Positions 31,807-40,166 of a stretch of 64,000 nt of DNA are shown here, piece by piece. The notes below the pieces were generated by a model. The model was given only the letters and a program-made list of their open reading frames with translations. It was not told the DNA's origin and did not search any database. How positions within the stretch are numbered: position 1 is the stretch's first letter; each line of letters opens with the position of its first letter. The position numbers and the translations under genes are program-made. Source of the DNA: Sinorhizobium glycinis (lineage in GTDB: Bacteria; Pseudomonadota; Alphaproteobacteria; Rhizobiales; Rhizobiaceae); contig NZ_LPUX01000062.1 of the NCBI RefSeq assembly GCF_001651865.1, positions 248,001 through 312,000 of the forward strand, written 5' to 3'.

Positions 31807-32280
31807 GTGTCTAGATATCCTTTTAGAGCGAAGCCGGGGTCGACGACGTTAGGAGCTATCCTCCTGTATTCCTTGGTGGTTTCCGGCGCATTTCTCTTTT
31901 CTGGCGAGGCTCGGGCCGACTTTCGCGTTTGCAACGGGACGCAGCAGCTGGTCGGCGTGGCGATCGGCTATCGCGCCAAGGAAGGCTGGGTGACGGAGGG
32001 CTGGTGGCAGGTGCCGGCAACGACCTGCGCGACGCTGATCGAGGGCGAACTCCAGTCCCGCTACTACTATCTCTATGCGGAAGACGCGGCCAAGGGCGGC
32101 CGCTGGACCGGCGAGATCAACATGTGCGTCGCCGAGAACGAGTTCAAGATCGTGGGCGTGCAGGACTGCTATGCGCGCGGCTTCCAGCGCATGGGATTCA
32201 AGGAATATGACACGGGGCGGCAGGGGAGCTGGATGGTTCAGCTTTCCGATACGCCCGGCACGCAGGAAAGCCAGAATTGA
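31807..32280 (+). CDS. DUF1036 exported protein
   Basis: Signal peptide (hydrophobic LGAILLYSLVVSGAFLF, cleavage after ARA), then a compact domain beginning DFRVCNGTQQLVGVAIGYRAKEGWVTEGWW, typical of DUF1036. Its four cysteines (in RVCNG, TTCAT, NMCVA and QDCYA) may form two disulfides. A GTG start at 31807 with AGGAAG upstream gives 157 residues; an in-frame TTG at 31738 is the alternative. Its stop overlaps the pykA ATG (TGATG), so an exported small protein of unknown role is translationally coupled to a glycolytic enzyme. Confidence 0.8.
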   Translation: MSRYPFRAKPGSTTLGAILLYSLVVSGAFLFSGEARADFRVCNGTQQLVGVAIGYRAKEGWVTEGWWQVPATTCATLIEGELQSRYYYLYAEDAAKGGRWTGEINMCVAENEFKIVGVQDCYARGFQRMGFKEYDTGRQGSWMVQLSDTPGTQESQN

Positions 32281-33719
32281 TGAGACGGAACAGAAAAGTC
32301 AAAATCCTCGCAACGCTCGGACCGGCATCGTCCGAGGAGCAGATGATCCAGAAGCTGCACGAGGCGGGGGCCGACCTGTTCCGCATCAATATGAGTCATG
32401 CGAGCCATGACGTCATGCGCATGCTCATCGAGCGGATACGCAGTGTCGAAGCGCGCTGCGGCCGGCCGATCGGTATCCTTGCCGACCTGCAGGGGCCGAA
32501 GCTGCGCGTCGGCAAGTTCGCCGAAGGCAAGGTCGACCTCAAGACCGGCCAGACTTTCACGCTCGACAACAAGGATGTGCCCGGCGACACGACGCGCGTC
32601 TATCTTCCGCATCCGGAAATCCTCGAGGCGGTGAAGCCCGGCGATCGCCTGCTGATCGATGACGGCAAGCTGCATCTCAGGGCCGAAAAGACCGACGGCA
32701 AGAGCATCGTCACCACCGTCGTCTCCGGCACCAGGATCTCCGACCGCAAGGGCGTCAGCCTGCCCGATACGCTCCTCGGCGTCGGTGCCCTCACCGATAA
32801 GGACCGCGCCGATCTCGACGCCGTGCTTGCCACCGGCCAGGTCGACTGGGTGGCGCTTTCCTTCATCCAGCGCCCGGAGGACCTTGCCGAGGTCCGCAAG
32901 GTCGCCCGCGGTCGGGTCGGGATCATGTCGAAGATCGAGAAGCCGCAGGCGATCGAACGCATCGACGAGATCATCGAGCTTTCCGACGCGCTGATGGTGG
33001 CGCGCGGCGATCTCGGTGTGGAGATGCCGCTCGAATCCGTGCCCGGCCTGCAGAAGCAGCTGACGCGCGCCTGTCGGCGTGCCGGCAAGCCCGTCGTCGT
33101 CGCGACGCAGATGCTGGAATCGATGATCTCGTCGCCGGTGCCGACGCGCGCCGAGGTCTCGGACGTGGCGACCGCCGTGTTCGAAGGTGCCGATGCGGTC
33201 ATGCTTTCGGCCGAATCGGCCTCCGGCGAATACCCGGTCGAAGCGGTCGCGACTATGGCCTCCATCGCCAGCAACGTCGAACGCGACCCGCACTATTCGG
33301 GCATCATCTACGCCCAGCGCACGCCGCCGGAGGCGACCGGCGCCGACGCCATCTCCCTTGCCGCTCACCAGATCGCCGAAACGCTCAATCTGGCGGCGAT
33401 CGTCACCTACACATCGTCCGGCGCCACCGGTCTGCGCGCAGCCCGCGAGCGGCCGCAGGTGCCGGTCATCGCCCTTTCGCCGATCGTCCAGACGGCCCGT
33501 CGCCTCTCGGTCGTTTGGGGCCTGCATTGCGTCGTCACGGAGGATGCGACCGATCTCGACGACATGGTCAACCGGGCCTGCCGCATCGCCGTCAGCGAGG
33601 GCTTCGGCCAGCCCGGAGATCGCATCATCATCTCCGCCGGCGTGCCGCTCGGAACCCCCGGCGCCACCAACATGCTGCGCATTGCCTATATCGGCTCGGA
33701 CGGCCGCACGGGCGTATAA
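32280..33719 (+). CDS. pykA: Pyruvate kinase
   Basis: Converts phosphoenolpyruvate and ADP to pyruvate and ATP. It has 479 residues. Characteristic blocks are KILATLGPASS, INMSHASHD, the catalytic-lysine block SKIEKPQAIERIDEI, MVARGDLGVEMPLE, ATQMLESMI and the cation-site ADAVMLSAESASGEYPVEAV. The C-terminal allosteric domain is present. Start ATG overlaps the DUF1036 stop by one base. The last 34 bases overlap the convergent alpha/beta hydrolase gene. Confidence 0.96.
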   Translation: MRRNRKVKILATLGPASSEEQMIQKLHEAGADLFRINMSHASHDVMRMLIERIRSVEARCGRPIGILADLQGPKLRVGKFAEGKVDLKTGQTFTLDNKDVPGDTTRVYLPHPEILEAVKPGDRLLIDDGKLHLRAEKTDGKSIVTTVVSGTRISDRKGVSLPDTLLGVGALTDKDRADLDAVLATGQVDWVALSFIQRPEDLAEVRKVARGRVGIMSKIEKPQAIERIDEIIELSDALMVARGDLGVEMPLESVPGLQKQLTRACRRAGKPVVVATQMLESMISSPVPTRAEVSDVATAVFEGADAVMLSAESASGEYPVEAVATMASIASNVERDPHYSGIIYAQRTPPEATGADAISLAAHQIAETLNLAAIVTYTSSGATGLRAARERPQVPVIALSPIVQTARRLSVVWGLHCVVTEDATDLDDMVNRACRIAVSEGFGQPGDRIIISAGVPLGTPGATNMLRIAYIGSDGRTGV

Positions 33720-34729
33720 GCAAACGCCATTGTCGCACTGTTCGTCAGGCGGGCTTCCGCCTGCCTGGCGATCTCCTGGAGATCACGCGGCTTTCCGGAG
33801 ATCTTCTCGATTGCGGCGACGACGAGGTCCGTCACGACATAATCGGGCTTGTGGCCCAGGTTGCGCACCCAGAGCAGTTCCGATCCCTTGATGGATGTCG
33901 CCAGCCCGCGCGAATGGATATCGGCCAGAACAATCCCGTCCTTGTCGCCGGTGATGATCACCGTCGGCGCGGAGATCTCCGCATAGCGCGGTGACACCCG
34001 CGTGACGTAAGCGTGCAGATTGGCGACGTCGACGGCATTGTGGAGGAAGGTGGCTGGCCTCAGGACGAGGTGTGGCGCCGTATTGGCTATATAATCTTTC
34101 GGACGCGGGTTGGGCCAGAATATCGACTGCGTCACCCGGTCGATGCGCCTCAGCCCGAGCGGTATGAGTGCGGTATTGGCGAACAGCCAGCCGACAAACG
34201 GCATAGTCGCCAGGGTGATGTGCCAGTCGACGCCTCCCGGCCAGGGATGCGTTGCCGGCGCCAGCAGGACGACGCCTTCGGTCCTTTCCGGATGGTGAAG
34301 GGCGATGCTTGCGGCGATCGCGCCGCCGAAGGAATGGCCGACGATGATTGCCCGGGAGATGCCGCGCTTCGCCATCAAGCGCACGACGGCCTCCGCCTGA
34401 CCGTCCGGCCGAGCATTGGCCGGCCCGCCGCGCTCGGAATAGCCGTGACCCGGCCGATCGACGAAAAGCATTTCGGCACGGCCATCGAGCGCCGGCAGAA
34501 AGGCGTGCAACTGGTCGAGAAGATTGCCGCCGGCACCATGAATGAAGACGACCGGGGGTAAATCCGCCTTCCCCTCGGGCCGGAGATGGACGCAGTTCAT
34601 CCGAAAACCGTCGACGTCGACCAGCTCGCCGCTGTTCGGGAATCGCGCTGCGATCCTACGCGCGTGCCAATGGCTGTGGGCGAACGCCGCGAGGACGAGG
34701 GTAGCGAGGATCAGAAGAGCCAGGGACAT
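33686..34729 (-). CDS. Alpha/beta hydrolase, membrane-anchored or exported
   Basis: A 347-residue protein with an N-terminal hydrophobic helix (residues 2-16), then an alpha/beta hydrolase fold: oxyanion region VVFIHGAGGN, nucleophile elbow GHSFGG, acid in ITGDKDGI and a late histidine in LGHKPD. The cap region carries a second hydrophobic stretch (FVGWLFANTALIPLGL). Likely an esterase or lipase-like enzyme facing the periplasm; the substrate is unknown. The C-terminus is encoded inside the end of the convergent pykA gene. Confidence 0.82.
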   Translation of the reverse strand: MSLALLILATLVLAAFAHSHWHARRIAARFPNSGELVDVDGFRMNCVHLRPEGKADLPPVVFIHGAGGNLLDQLHAFLPALDGRAEMLFVDRPGHGYSERGGPANARPDGQAEAVVRLMAKRGISRAIIVGHSFGGAIAASIALHHPERTEGVVLLAPATHPWPGGVDWHITLATMPFVGWLFANTALIPLGLRRIDRVTQSIFWPNPRPKDYIANTAPHLVLRPATFLHNAVDVANLHAYVTRVSPRYAEISAPTVIITGDKDGIVLADIHSRGLATSIKGSELLWVRNLGHKPDYVVTDLVVAAIEKISGKPRDLQEIARQAEARLTNSATMAFAYTPVRPSEPI

Positions 34730-34779
34730 GCGTCGGTCATATCAAGGAAGCGGCTGTGTTCACAGGACGTCGCCGCCTG

Positions 34780-35379
34780 TCACGTTCGGCTGCCGGCGAG
34801 CCTTTCGGCGAGTTCCCCGAATTGCTCCTGGGCCTTGCGGTCGGAGGGGTAGATATCGAGGAACTGCTGCCATGCCCGCAAAGCCAACTCGTTCTTGCCG
34901 GCGGCCTCCAGCATGGTGGCCATGCCGGCGATTGCGCCGAAATGCCGGGGTTCAATCGCGAGCACGCGGTTTATGTCGGACATCGATTTCCGGTAGTTGC
35001 CCATCTGGTAATGCAGCGTCGCGCGGCGGTTCCAGCCTTCGACGTAGCTGGGGGCAAGCACGATCACCTGGTCGAGGATGTCGAGGGCGACCGGCTTCTT
35101 GTCGTCGGTGATCGCCTTGTCGGCCGATTGCATCAGAAGGTTCACCGTGGCGCTGCCGGACTCCTGCCACTCGAGCCGAATGCGGTCGGCGAGCTCCCGC
35201 GCCTTGCTTTCGTCCCGCTCCTTCTTGAGATCGAGGAACAGGGCGTCGAGACGTTGCTTCGGTGTCGTGAGGCTAGCCGTCTCCGTCTGAGGGGTGGGTT
35301 CAGCCGCCTGCGACAGGCTGGCGGTTGCCGGGACGATCAGGGCCAGAATCAAAGTCAGAAAAAAGCGCATGGCGGACAT
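34780..35379 (-). CDS. Exported TPR-repeat protein
   Basis: A 199-residue protein with signal peptide (MRFFLTLILALIVPATASLSQAA) and two to three TPR-like helical pairs at about 95-190 (ALDILDQVIVLAPSYVEGWNRRATLHYQMGNYRKS, then a repeat with VLAIEPRHFGAIAGMATML, then LALRAWQQFLDIYPSD). Probably a periplasmic scaffold. The start may be the second Met three codons later. It lies between the hydrolase gene and rpmJ on the same strand. Confidence 0.78.
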   Translation of the reverse strand: MSAMRFFLTLILALIVPATASLSQAAEPTPQTETASLTTPKQRLDALFLDLKKERDESKARELADRIRLEWQESGSATVNLLMQSADKAITDDKKPVALDILDQVIVLAPSYVEGWNRRATLHYQMGNYRKSMSDINRVLAIEPRHFGAIAGMATMLEAAGKNELALRAWQQFLDIYPSDRKAQEQFGELAERLAGSRT

Positions 35380-35476
35380 CGTAGCCCGCCATGAAACAAG
35401 TTCAAAATAAAATATGGAGGAGGATCACCGAAGTGACCGACGTTCAGGCCGGCGGCCCTGGGGCCGCTCGAGGACA

Positions 35477-35602
35477 TCAGCCCTGGCGAGCCTTGAAGCG
35501 CGGGTTCGACTTGTTGATGATGTAGACGCGACCCTTGCGGCGAACCAGGCGGTTTTCGCGGTGACGGGTCTTCAGCGACTTGAGCGAATTCTTGATCTTC
35601 AT
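35477..35602 (-). CDS. rpmJ: 50S ribosomal protein L36 (cysteine-free long form)
   Basis: A 41-residue basic protein beginning [18 protein letters not shown] and ending [11 protein letters not shown], matching the C-minus L36 paralogue that replaces the zinc-binding form. An AGGAAA precedes the ATG. It is too short for a usual ORF cutoff. Having a zinc-independent L36, together with a cysteine-free L31 elsewhere in the window, fits a cell that economises ribosomal zinc (inference). A GC-rich hairpin (35452-35467) follows without a T-run. Confidence 0.93.
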   Translation of the reverse strand: MKIKNSLKSLKTRHRENRLVRRKGRVYIINKSNPRFKARQG

Positions 35603-35658
35603 TTTTCCTGATCCGCAGGTTTCGGGGAACGAAAATTCGCCCGGTAATTCCAACAATC

Positions 35659-35681
35659 AAAAGCGCGCCATTCAGCGCGCT
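35659..35681 (-). terminator. Rho-independent terminator after purEK
   Basis: On the minus strand AGCGCGC-tgaatg-GCGCGCTTTTGATTG, about 100 bases after the purK stop and 57 before rpmJ. It separates the purine operon from the ribosomal gene. Confidence 0.75.
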
Positions 35682-35777
35682 CTTCAAGTAGGCAGGCACA
35701 TACCGTGTCGCCTCCATCGTGTCAACCGCGAGCCCGCGGGATTTCACACGAGCTCACGCCGTCCTGTGGCGAACGGC

Positions 35778-36827
35778 TTAGAGAAGACGGGTGAAATGAC
35801 CCATCTTGCGGCCGGGGCGCGCCTCGGCCTTGCCGTAGAGATGAACCAGCACGTTCGCCTCTGCGAGCAGATTGGGCAATTCGGCAATCTCGTCGCCGAT
35901 AAGGTTCTGCATCACGCAGCCCGAGTGACGCGAAGGGTCGCCGAGCGGCAGGCCGGCAATGGCGCGGATATGCTGCTCGAATTGCGAAACGGCGCAGGCG
36001 GCTTCCGTCCAGTGACCGGAATTGTGGACGCGCGGGGCAATCTCGTTGGCGACGACGCTGCCGTCGGCGAGCACGAAAAACTCGACTCCGATCACGCCGA
36101 CATAGCCGAGCGCATCGAGAATGGCGGTCGCAGCCTTGCGGGCAGCCTCCGCTGTCGAAGCGGTGACCGATGCGGGCACCGTCGAGGTGTGGAGAATGCC
36201 GTTCCGATGGACGTTTTCCGCCGGATCGAAGCAAGCAGTGGCGCCGTCAGGGCCGCGCGCGGCGATGATCGAAATTTCCTTTTCGAAAGGGACGAAGCTT
36301 TCGAGGATCAGCGGCACGTGCCCCAAGGCGGCGAAGGCGCCGGAAGGATCGTCGGCGCCGGAGCGGAAGACGCGCTGCCCCTTGCCGTCATAGCCGAGGC
36401 GGCGGGTTTTCAGCACGCCGCTGCCATCGAAGTCGGCGAGCGCCGCTTCGAGATCGGCCTGGCTGTCGACGGCGTGGAAGCGAGCCGTGGCGATGCCGCA
36501 GCCATTGATGAACTGCTTCTCTACCACCCGGTCCTGCGCGACTTCCAGCGCCTTCGGTGGCGGGAAGACCGGCCGCACTGCGGCCAGCCGCTCGGCCGCG
36601 GCGACGGGGACGTTCTCGAATTCGTAGGTGATCAGGTCGGAGATCCGGGCGAGCTCGTCGAGCGCCCGCGGGTCGTCATAGGCAGCGACGATCTGGGCGT
36701 TCGCCACCTGGGCGGCCGGACAGTCCGGCTGCGGCTCGAGAATGACGGTGCGGAAATTCAGCCGGGCAGCCGCCATGGCCAGCATGCGGCCGAGCTGGCC
36801 GCCGCCGATGATTCCGATGGTCTTCAT
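35778..36827 (-). CDS. purK: N5-carboxyaminoimidazole ribonucleotide synthase
   Basis: ATP-grasp enzyme that carboxylates AIR with bicarbonate in purine synthesis. It has 349 residues, with N-terminal [14 protein letters not shown] and the later blocks [50 protein letters not shown] and EFEQHIRAI-like. Its ATG overlaps the purE stop (ATGA), giving translational coupling. The product goes directly to PurE. Confidence 0.96.
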   Translation of the reverse strand: MKTIGIIGGGQLGRMLAMAAARLNFRTVILEPQPDCPAAQVANAQIVAAYDDPRALDELARISDLITYEFENVPVAAAERLAAVRPVFPPPKALEVAQDRVVEKQFINGCGIATARFHAVDSQADLEAALADFDGSGVLKTRRLGYDGKGQRVFRSGADDPSGAFAALGHVPLILESFVPFEKEISIIAARGPDGATACFDPAENVHRNGILHTSTVPASVTASTAEAARKAATAILDALGYVGVIGVEFFVLADGSVVANEIAPRVHNSGHWTEAACAVSQFEQHIRAIAGLPLGDPSRHSGCVMQNLIGDEIAELPNLLAEANVLVHLYGKAEARPGRKMGHFTRLL

Positions 36828-37324
36828 GCCTGGTCTACCGGGTACTCGGCGACCGAAACGGTCTGCTGTTCGCGCCAGTCGTCGAGCCGGTCGGCGAGGT
36901 CGTCGTCGCTCAAGGCCAGGACGGCGGCGGCCAGCAGGGCGGCGTTGACGGCTCCCGCCCTACCGATCGCCAGCGTGCCGACCGGGATGCCCGCAGGCAT
37001 CTGCACGATCGAGAGCAGGCTGTCCTGCCCGGAAAGCGCCTTCGATTGCACCGGAACGCCGAAGACCGGCAGCGGCGTCATCGAGGCGCACATGCCCGGC
37101 AGATGGGCGGCCCCGCCGGCGCCGGCGATGATCACCTTGAAGCCCTCCTCGCGCGCCCCTTTGGCAAAACGGACCAGCCGGTCGGGAGTCCGGTGCGCGG
37201 ATACGATGCGGGCCTCATAGGCGATGTCGAGGGCCTCGAGCGTGTCGGCCGCGTTCTTCATCGTCTCCCAGTCCGACTGGCTTCCCATGATGATGGCGAC
37301 GGGCGGGGTCGTGGTTTCGGTCAC
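36824..37324 (-). CDS. purE: N5-carboxyaminoimidazole ribonucleotide mutase
   Basis: Class I PurE, 166 residues: [24 protein letters not shown] (catalytic histidine), [11 protein letters not shown] and [14 protein letters not shown] are all present. It rearranges N5-CAIR to CAIR. The start is GTG at 37324 without a clear Shine-Dalgarno. First gene of purE-purK, 17 bases downstream of a YdcH-like gene on the same strand. Confidence 0.96.
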   Translation of the reverse strand: MTETTTPPVAIIMGSQSDWETMKNAADTLEALDIAYEARIVSAHRTPDRLVRFAKGAREEGFKVIIAGAGGAAHLPGMCASMTPLPVFGVPVQSKALSGQDSLLSIVQMPAGIPVGTLAIGRAGAVNAALLAAAVLALSDDDLADRLDDWREQQTVSVAEYPVDQA

Positions 37325-37341
37325 GTCTGTCAGGATCCGTT

Positions 37342-37545
37342 TCAGGCGATGATGTCGGGAATGATCTGGTCTTCGATCTTGCTGATCTTGTCCTTGATGG
37401 CCAGCTTCTTCTTCTTCATGCGCTGGATGCGCAGGGCGTCGCAGCCGGTCTCGATCATAGCGTTGATGGCAACGTCATAGTCTTCATGTTCCTGCCTCAG
37501 GCGCGCTATGGTCAGTCTGAGTTCGGCCTGGTCCTGGTCCGGCAT
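37342..37545 (-). CDS. YdcH-like DUF465 small protein
   Basis: A 67-residue helical protein with the DUF465 hallmark [20 protein letters not shown] at its C-terminal half, predicted to form a short coiled coil. Its function is unknown in any organism I recall. It precedes purE by 17 bases and is divergent from a second DUF465 gene 212 bases away. Confidence 0.88.
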   Translation of the reverse strand: MPDQDQAELRLTIARLRQEHEDYDVAINAMIETGCDALRIQRMKKKKLAIKDKISKIEDQIIPDIIA

Positions 37546-37757
37546 GCAAAACGATCCCCATAAGCCCGGCCGCGTTTCACGCCGCGATCCGGTATTTCCT
37601 GCGCCGCTCTATCACATCTTGGGCAGTGACGGGAAGTTATCCGACGTCATCATTTCGCCTTCGACAAATGAAAAATGGCGTGGCACACTGGTAAGGTTAC
37701 AACCATGAAACATCCGGCATTTGCTTGCCGGATGCAAGCAAAAGGAAGGGACTGCCA

Positions 37758-37931
37758 ATGACCATTGAGGCTCATCTTGCAACGCTTGAGAAAAAACATG
37801 GCGCCCTGGAACAGGAGCTGCATGAAGCGCTCAATTCTCCCTCCTGCGAGGACGAATTGATCAGCGAACTCAAGCGGCGGAAGCTGCGCATCAAGGACGA
37901 AATCGAAAGACTCCGTTCCTCCACTCACTGA
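37758..37931 (+). CDS. YdcH-like DUF465 small protein, second copy
   Basis: A 57-residue protein: MTIEAHLATLEKKHGALEQELHEAL, then a Pro/Ser break and LKRRKLRIKDEIERLR. It has the same family fold as the divergent neighbour but weak identity to it. The start is set by AAGGAAGG eight bases before the ATG at 37758; an earlier in-frame start would add eleven residues. Function unknown. Confidence 0.88.
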   Translation: MTIEAHLATLEKKHGALEQELHEALNSPSCEDELISELKRRKLRIKDEIERLRSSTH

Positions 37932-38114
37932 TTGCGAACGGTATTTCCCGCGTTTTCGGGAGGCGTCGTTTCGAGGTGAGACGACGCGAGAGAGGTCAAA
38001 AACAATCCCATTGATGCAACGGATCGCTCGACCGGGCTTATGGCCCGGTCCGCTTCTCCGAGACGGCTCCTTTTGACGGCCGCCGCTGGGCGGCGAGCCT
38101 GAGCGCTTGAGCCG

Positions 38115-38375
38115 TCAGGACCAGAACTGGTCGAGCCACAGATTGAGGCGGTCGAAGCCCGGCCTGTGAATGGCGTAGATACGCCGGGTGCCGCTCGTCG
38201 ATACCGATACGAGATTGCAGTCGAGCAGCGCCTTCAAATGCTGCGACACCGCCGGCCGGCTGATCGGCAGCCCTTCGGCGAGTTCGTTGACAGTCTTCGG
38301 GGCGCGCCGCAGTTCCTCCAGCAAGTAACGCCGGTTCGGATCCGCAATGGCATCGAATGGGTCCGCGATCGTCAT
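38115..38375 (-). CDS. ArsR-family winged-helix regulator
   Basis: An 86-residue protein with the ArsR helix-turn-helix: ADPNRRYLLEELRRAPKTVNELAEGLPISRPAVSQHLKALLDCNLV, then the beta wing STSGTRRIYAIHRPG. It has a single cysteine and no CxC metal motif, so it is probably not a metal sensor; it resembles the small SdpR/YcjK-like autorepressors. The start at 38375 lacks a strong Shine-Dalgarno and the frame is open to 38453, so the N-terminus is uncertain. Confidence 0.82.
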   Translation of the reverse strand: MTIADPFDAIADPNRRYLLEELRRAPKTVNELAEGLPISRPAVSQHLKALLDCNLVSVSTSGTRRIYAIHRPGFDRLNLWLDQFWS

Positions 38376-38486
38376 GACCCGGACGTTAAGCGAATTCTCC
38401 CGGGGCAGCAAGAAAATTGTGCATTGCGATAAATCCGCGTTGCTTTGCAGCATCAGCGATCGCCGGGCGGTGGACTCCCCGGGTTG

Positions 38487-38609
38487 CCCCTCACCCCAGC
38501 CCTTACCCTAGCCCTCTCCCCGCGCGCGGGGAGAGGGGACGAAGGCGGTGCGGCGAGTCTCCTTCGCCCCGCTTGCGGGGAGAAGGAGGCCGGCAGGCCG
38601 GATGAGGGG
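38487..38609. repeat. RIME-type intergenic mosaic element, copy B
   Basis: The most compact of the three copies: CCCCTCA/TGAGGGG ends, a perfect CTCTCCCCGCGCGCGGGGAGAG palindrome and the second palindrome CTCCTTCGCCCCGCTTGCGGGGAGAAGGAG. It lies in the gap between the TauE-like gene end and the ArsR gene start, both on the minus strand. Confidence 0.82.
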
Positions 38610-38625
38610 CGAACCGGCGCATACA

Positions 38626-39405
38626 TTAGATCCCGGCCAACAAACTCCCAAGCCCTTCCCAGACGAGTCTCGATCCGGCGATGAAGGCCATGGTGTACAT
38701 GAAGGGATAGAATACCTGCGGCTTCATCCGGCGGACGATCCAGGCGCCGCAGGCCGTCGCGACCATCGCCAGGGGAAAGAGGGTCGCCGATGTCAGGAGA
38801 TTGCTGGTGTCGAGTTGCCCCAGCGCGAAATAGGGAATGAGCTTCACCGCATTGAGCGTTGCGAAGAAGCGTACGATGGTGCCGGTATATTCGCGCGGGT
38901 CGAGCTTCAGCGGCAGGGCGTAGATCTGGAACGGCGGACCGCCGGCATGCGCGACGAAGCTGCCATATCCCGCAAAGCTTCCCCACAGCGCGGCGGGACC
39001 GAGACGATGCTGCTTCGGAAGGATCGCCGCGCCGCTGCGGCTCTTCCAGACCGTGTAGACGTAGCGCAGCACGAACACGACCGTGATGGCGCCGATGATC
39101 AGCCGCAGCGCATCGCGCGGCACATAGGCGGAGGTCGCCCAGCCGATGGCAATGCCGGCGAGCGCGCCGGGCAGCAGCATGGTGAGCGTTTTCCGGTCGC
39201 CGTGCTTGCGCCAGAACCATAGAGAGACGATGTCCATGGCGATGAGGATGGGCAGAAGCAATGCCGCCGCCTGGACGGGCGAGACCGCCATCGAAAGGAT
39301 CGGCACGCCCATCAGCGACAGCGCTTCTCCCATGCCTCCCTTGCTGAGGCCAACGAGCAGGACTGCCGGAACGGCGACGAGATAGAAGTCGAGATCGGGA
39401 AGCAT
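38626..39405 (-). CDS. TauE/SafE-family sulfite/organosulfonate permease
   Basis: A 259-residue integral membrane protein with about seven to eight hydrophobic helices and the family's SKGGMGEALSLMGVPILSM start and a second inverted half (HAGGPPFQIYALPL). Members export sulfite, sulfoacetate or similar anions across the inner membrane; the substrate here cannot be read. The terminal codons lie 17 bases from a RIME repeat. Confidence 0.85.
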   Translation of the reverse strand: MLPDLDFYLVAVPAVLLVGLSKGGMGEALSLMGVPILSMAVSPVQAAALLLPILIAMDIVSLWFWRKHGDRKTLTMLLPGALAGIAIGWATSAYVPRDALRLIIGAITVVFVLRYVYTVWKSRSGAAILPKQHRLGPAALWGSFAGYGSFVAHAGGPPFQIYALPLKLDPREYTGTIVRFFATLNAVKLIPYFALGQLDTSNLLTSATLFPLAMVATACGAWIVRRMKPQVFYPFMYTMAFIAGSRLVWEGLGSLLAGI

Positions 39406-39510
39406 GAGCGGTGGTTGATCCTTGGGTCATCTCCGTCTATCGGTTTTCCCGAATGAAATCGAGTAGCGGAATCCCGCCTCGCGAAGCGGACATCGCCAGG
39501 AACGAACGAT

Positions 39511-40164
39511 ATGAGCAATACCGATAACCGCTGCCGCCTCGTGCTGATCGCACCCGACATGCCGGATGTAGCGCAATGTTCCGAGGTGCTCGCCGATGCG
39601 CTCAAGGGCGGAGACGTGGCATCCGTTATCGTTCCGCAATACGGTTTAAGCGATACCGACTTCCAAAGGCACGCCGAAGCGCTCGTGCCGGTGATCCAGA
39701 AGGCGGGCGCGGCGGCGCTCATCGAGGGCGATACGCGCGTCGCCGGCCGCGCCAAGGCGGATGGCCTTCATATCGCCGCCGGCCCGGATGTCCTTGCCGA
39801 GGCGATCGAGCGGCATACGCCGAAGATGATCGTCGGCGGCGGCAATGCAACCGACCGCCACCATGCGCTCGAGATCGGCGAGCTTCGGCCGGACTACGTC
39901 TTCTTCGGCCGCACCGATGGCGACATCAAGCCGGAGGCGCATCCGAAGAACCTGGCGCTCGCCGAGTGGTGGGCATCGATGATCGAAATTCCTTGCATCG
40001 TGATGGGCGGCACCGATCCGCAATCTGCGCTCGCGGTGGCCGAGACCGGGGCCGAATTCGTCGCGCTTCGCCTCGCCGTCTTCGCCAAGCCGGGCCAGGC
40101 GCCCTCCGTGGTCGCCGCCGTCAACGCCTTGCTTGACGAAAAAGCGCCACGGTTTGAAGATTAG
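39511..40164 (+). CDS. ThiE-like thiamine-phosphate synthase homologue (divergent)
   Basis: A 217-residue TIM-barrel protein of the ThiE/TenI family. It aligns loosely with RADGLHI, IVGGGNATDRHHALE, RPDYVFFGR and CIVMGGTDPQSALAV. The motif that is normally VHLGQ.D reads LHIAAGPD, and the usual phosphate-binding T.TK of ThiE is not evident. It may therefore be a paralogue with altered function and not the main thiamine-phosphate synthase. It starts an operon with the Sel1 protein (two-base gap). Confidence 0.72.
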   Translation: MSNTDNRCRLVLIAPDMPDVAQCSEVLADALKGGDVASVIVPQYGLSDTDFQRHAEALVPVIQKAGAAALIEGDTRVAGRAKADGLHIAAGPDVLAEAIERHTPKMIVGGGNATDRHHALEIGELRPDYVFFGRTDGDIKPEAHPKNLALAEWWASMIEIPCIVMGGTDPQSALAVAETGAEFVALRLAVFAKPGQAPSVVAAVNALLDEKAPRFED

Positions 40165-40166
40165 AC

